64,000 nt of DNA from Brachybacterium sp. EE-P12 (GTDB lineage: Bacteria > Actinomycetota > Actinomycetes > Actinomycetales > Dermabacteraceae), in NCBI RefSeq assembly GCF_003711805.1, contig NZ_QXCP01000004.1, positions 310,001-374,000 on the forward strand. The letters are read 5' to 3'. The first letter of the stretch is position 1. Every line of letters starts with the position of its first letter. A program made the position numbers and the translations under genes. Under the pieces are notes generated by a model. It made no database searches. It was not told the DNA's origin and saw only the letters and a list, made by a program, of their open reading frames with translations. Below, one piece after another: positions 61,267 through 64,000 of the stretch.

Positions 61267-62859
61267 TCAGCTCCGCGTGTCCTCGTCGTCCGGCGCGTCC
61301 GGGGACCCGGCAGAGCCGGTCAGGGCCCGCAGCTGGTCGGGCTCGACCTGCTGCTCAGGGGCGAGATCGGTGCCCAGCAGCTCGACCCAGAAGGTCGCCC
61401 CGCCCCCGGGCGTCGGGTCCACGCCGATGGCGCCGCGATGCTGCTGCACGATGGTCGCCGCGATCGACAGGCCCAGGCCCGCCCCTCCGCCCTGCGTGGC
61501 CGAGCGGACGCGGGAGGAGTCGGTGCGGTAGAAGCGCTCGAACACCTTCTCCCGCTGGTCGTCGTCGATGCCCTCGCCGTGGTCGCGCACCTCGATGCGC
61601 ACCCTTCCCTCGTCGGTGCGTCCCACCGCGAGCTCGACGGGGGAGCCCTTGGGGGTATGGCGGTTCGCATTGCCGACGAGGTTCAGGATCACCTGGCGCA
61701 GCGACGCCTCGTCGCCGAGCACCCCGAAGGGCAGGTGCGGCTCCACCGACAGCGGCGTGCCCTGCAGCGAGACGACCATGACCTGGCGCTCGGGGTCCAG
61801 GGCGCGCAGATCCTGCGCCGCGTCGAAGAGCGCATCGGTGAGGTCCACCGGCTCGAGGGCCAGATCGGGCCGCTCGTCCAGGCGGGCCAGGCGCAGCAGG
61901 TTCTCCACGAGCGAGCCCATGCGCCGCGCCTCGTCCTCGATGCGGCGCATCGCCGAGGCGGTGTCCTCGTCCGTGCGCAGCGCCCCCATCCGGTACAGCT
62001 CGCCGAAGCCGCGGATCGCGGCCAGCGGGGTGCGCAGCTCGTGCGAGGCGTCGCCCACGAAGCGCCGCATCCGCGCCTCCGAGGAGGTCGCCTTCTCCTC
62101 CGAGGCGGACTGCGCGGCGAAGGCCTGCTCGATCCGCACCAGCATCTCGTTCAGGGAGAGCGCGAGGTCGTGCACCTCCAGGCTCGTGTCCGTCACCGGC
62201 ACGCGGCGGGAGAGGTCTCCGGCGGCGATCTGGGAGGCGGTGGCCTCCACGTCCCGCAGCGGCTCGAGCGCCCGATGGGTCACATAGCCTCCCAGCCCCA
62301 TCCCCACGAGCACCACCAGCGTGCCCACCAGCACGATGATCAGGGCCATCTCGTGCATGGTGCGATCCACGGAGGTCAGCGGCAGGGCGACGTACACGCT
62401 GCCCTTGTCGGGGCCGGAGTTCAGCATCGCGATGACGCGCCAGCGGTTCTCCGAGGAGTCCAGCACCGTGAACGGGCGGCCGCCGCGGCGCAGGATCTGC
62501 TCATCGGTCAGCTGCGGGAACTGGACGGTGACATTGCCGGACCCGTAATGGATGACCTTCCGCTCGACCGACTCGCCGCGGTCGTCCCGGATCTCGACCG
62601 CGTACTCGACGGGGATGTACGAGGTCGAGGCGAGCGCGTCCTCGTCGTCCCCGGCCAGCTCGTGCTGGGCCAGGGAGAGCATCTCGCCGATGCTGGACTG
62701 GAGGCTGTTGTCGACCGACTGGATCAGGGTGCGGTTCAGCAGGAACAGCGACAGGCTCCCGGTGACGACGACCCCGAGCACCAGCAGCAGGGAGATCAGC
62801 GCGACGATCCGGGTCCACAGGGACATCGGCCGCTCGGTGCGCAGGCTCGGCAGGGCCAC
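61267..62859 (-). CDS. Two-component sensor histidine kinase
   Basis: A 530-residue kinase: transmembrane helices at about 17-40 and 173-195 flank an extracytoplasmic sensor of about 130 residues, then a HAMP domain (YVTHRALEPLRDVEATASQI), phospho-acceptor H273 in DASHELRTPL and an ATPase domain with NLVGNANRHT, RDHGEGID and GGAGLGLSI. It signals to the response regulator immediately upstream in the operon. GTG 62859 has a GGAGG-rich tract upstream; an ATG at 62826 is also possible. The acidic tail (DAPDDEDTRS) is short. Stimulus unknown. Confidence 0.92.
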   Translation of the reverse strand: MALPSLRTERPMSLWTRIVALISLLLVLGVVVTGSLSLFLLNRTLIQSVDNSLQSSIGEMLSLAQHELAGDDEDALASTSYIPVEYAVEIRDDRGESVERKVIHYGSGNVTVQFPQLTDEQILRRGGRPFTVLDSSENRWRVIAMLNSGPDKGSVYVALPLTSVDRTMHEMALIIVLVGTLVVLVGMGLGGYVTHRALEPLRDVEATASQIAAGDLSRRVPVTDTSLEVHDLALSLNEMLVRIEQAFAAQSASEEKATSSEARMRRFVGDASHELRTPLAAIRGFGELYRMGALRTDEDTASAMRRIEDEARRMGSLVENLLRLARLDERPDLALEPVDLTDALFDAAQDLRALDPERQVMVVSLQGTPLSVEPHLPFGVLGDEASLRQVILNLVGNANRHTPKGSPVELAVGRTDEGRVRIEVRDHGEGIDDDQREKVFERFYRTDSSRVRSATQGGGAGLGLSIAATIVQQHRGAIGVDPTPGGGATFWVELLGTDLAPEQQVEPDQLRALTGSAGSPDAPDDEDTRS

Positions 62860-62890
62860 TGGGCGGTGCTCCTCCCCTCGTCCTTCCGGG

Positions 62891-63610
62891 TCAGGCGCCC
62901 TCGGCGGCGCGCAGCACGTAGCCGATGCCGCGCTTGGTGTGGATCATCGGCTCGCCGACCACGTCGACCTTGCGGCGCAGGTAGGAGATGTAGGACTCGA
63001 CGATGCCCACCTCTCCGGACCAGTCGTAGTCCCACACGTGGTCGAGGATCTGGGTCTTGGAGACGACCCGGCCCGCGTTCAGCATGAGATAGCGCAGCAG
63101 CTTGAACTCGGTCGGGGACAGCTCGATGTTCACGTCGGCCCGGTGGACCTCGTGGGAGTCCTCGTCCAGGCGCAGATCGCCGACGACGAGGGCGCTGTCC
63201 ACGGTCGTCTCCGAGCCGCCGTGGGTGCGGCGCAGCACGGCCCGGATGCGGGCGACGACCTCCTCGAGGCTGAAGGGCTTGGTGACGTAGTCGTCGCCGC
63301 CGACGGTCAGGCCCGCGACCTTGTCCTGCGTCTCGTCCTTCGCGGTGAGGAACAGGATCGGGTACTGCTCGCCGCGGTCGCGCAGGCGCCGGGTGACGGT
63401 GAACCCGTCCATGTCCGGCAGCATCACGTCCAGCACCACGAGGTCGGGCTGGTGCTCGGTCGCCTCGCGGATCGCCTCGTTGCCGGTCGAGGCGGTGAAC
63501 ACCTCGAAGCCCGCGAAGCGCAGGGAGGTGGCCAGGAGGTCGCGGATGTTGGGCTCGTCGTCGACGACCAGGAGGCGCGCCTCGTAGTCGTGGTCCTCTG
63601 TCGAAGTCAT
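62891..63610 (-). CDS. Two-component response regulator, OmpR/PhoB type
   Basis: A 239-residue regulator with receiver domain (acidic pocket VVDDEP, phospho-acceptor D61 in VVLDVMLPD, K in DDYVTKPF) and a winged-helix output domain (SPTEFKLLRYLMLNAGRVVS, IVESYISYLRRKVD) binding DNA. Sequence style is close to the actinobacterial TrcR/TcrX group. ATG 63610 has AAGGAGG 10 nt upstream, and the kinase gene begins 31 nt downstream. Targets unknown. Confidence 0.93.
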   Translation of the reverse strand: MTSTEDHDYEARLLVVDDEPNIRDLLATSLRFAGFEVFTASTGNEAIREATEHQPDLVVLDVMLPDMDGFTVTRRLRDRGEQYPILFLTAKDETQDKVAGLTVGGDDYVTKPFSLEEVVARIRAVLRRTHGGSETTVDSALVVGDLRLDEDSHEVHRADVNIELSPTEFKLLRYLMLNAGRVVSKTQILDHVWDYDWSGEVGIVESYISYLRRKVDVVGEPMIHTKRGIGYVLRAAEGA

Positions 63611-63664
63611 GGGAACACCGTCCTCCTTCAGCTTGGGAGACGGCTGGGCGTCTCCTGGGCGTGG

Positions 63665-64000
63665 TCAGCGCAGGCTGCGCTGGGCCTTCTCCTGCTGCTT
63701 GCGCAGCTTGCGGATCGTCCACCCCATCTGGATCATCCGGACGGAGCCGACGAGCGCCATGACCAGCGCGCCTGCGATCGCAGCGAGGAGCATCGCGACG
63801 CCGAGCGGGAGGTCGAACCGGGCCGAGAAGTACTCGAAGCCCGCGGTCTGGTTGTTCTGGATCACGAAGATGAGCAGGAGCACGAGCACGATCGCGCCGA
63901 GGATCAGCGCGATCCACGTGGTCGCGGTCTTGCCGCCGCGGGAGACGGGGACGTCTGTCCGGGTGTCCGCGGGGTCCTCGACGGCAGGACGCTCCGCGGC
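63665..64000 (-). CDS. LapA-domain membrane protein (5' end outside window)
   Basis: At least 111 residues; the gene continues beyond the right edge. Two transmembrane helices (WIALILGAIVLVLLLIF and GVAMLLAAIAGALVMALVG) flank a short loop with QNNQTAGFEYF, followed by a basic amphipathic tail (IRKLRKQQEKAQRSLR): the LapA/DUF1049 pattern. The N-terminal part is acidic and Pro/Asp-rich. It lies 54 nt upstream of the response regulator on the same strand. Bacterial LapA proteins link envelope assembly and membrane stress; the role here is not known. Confidence 0.75.
   Translation of the reverse strand, partial: AAERPAVEDPADTRTDVPVSRGGKTATTWIALILGAIVLVLLLIFVIQNNQTAGFEYFSARFDLPLGVAMLLAAIAGALVMALVGSVRMIQMGWTIRKLRKQQEKAQRSLR

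Overview
The window is very GC-rich (third codon positions almost all G or C), with many GTG starts and start/stop overlaps. Together with a stand-alone groEL carrying a CIRCE element, DUF3263, LytR_C and LRV-type proteins and an FprA-type ferredoxin reductase, this points to an actinobacterial chromosome. Protein style suggests Micrococcales, with Brachybacterium/Dermabacteraceae the most likely relatives; this is inferred from gene content, not from any search. I see no prophage, CRISPR array, rRNA or intact insertion sequence. The region reads as ordinary core plus niche-adaptation chromosome.

Layout. 1-2323: 5' end of a Pit phosphate transporter with its DUF47 partner, and two conserved hypotheticals. 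2479-9446: an alpha-galactoside module made of a ROK regulator, GH36 alpha-galactosidase, two ABC permeases and a Tat-type lipoprotein binding protein, with a candidate operator inside the GH36 promoter. 9554-14754: AlaA-like aminotransferase, DUF559 protein, FprA reductase, FNT channel. 14894-18928: transglutaminase, circularly permuted ATP-grasp/alpha-E fusion and AIM24 protein, a known but biochemically obscure conserved set. 19112-23891: Ser/Thr kinase, thioredoxin-fold protein, tRNA-Thr(TGT) and an LRV-domain membrane protein. 24191-27887: uracil-DNA glycosylase, DUF3263, LytR_C protein, groEL.

28177-31178 is a complete TRAP transporter (dctPQM). It is separated from a convergent ECF vitamin-type transporter/SAM hydrolase operon (31325-35332) by a striking 78-nt inverted repeat. 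35412-40261: hydrolase, lipoprotein, two divergent luciferase-like monooxygenases, a membrane protein and an orphan Phd-type antitoxin. 40233-48581 is a seven-gene, fully overlapping operon: FAD-linked 2-hydroxyacid oxidase, aminotransferase, peptide-type ABC importer and acetyltransferase. 48713-54194: CDF efflux protein, DEAD-box helicase followed by two tiny coupled ORFs, and a GH2 beta-glycosidase. 54265-61218: methyltransferase/GNAT pair; a YtrA-type GntR-ABC operon with a near-perfect 19-bp palindromic operator; an RNase HI-SnoaL-like fusion translationally coupled to DUF418 and DUF4031 genes. 61267-64000: a sensor kinase/response regulator pair and a truncated LapA-domain protein.

A recurrent theme is leaderless architecture. 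At least nine genes have a TANNNT-like -10 box ending 6-7 nt before the start codon and no Shine-Dalgarno, while operon-internal genes use ATGA/GTGA overlaps.
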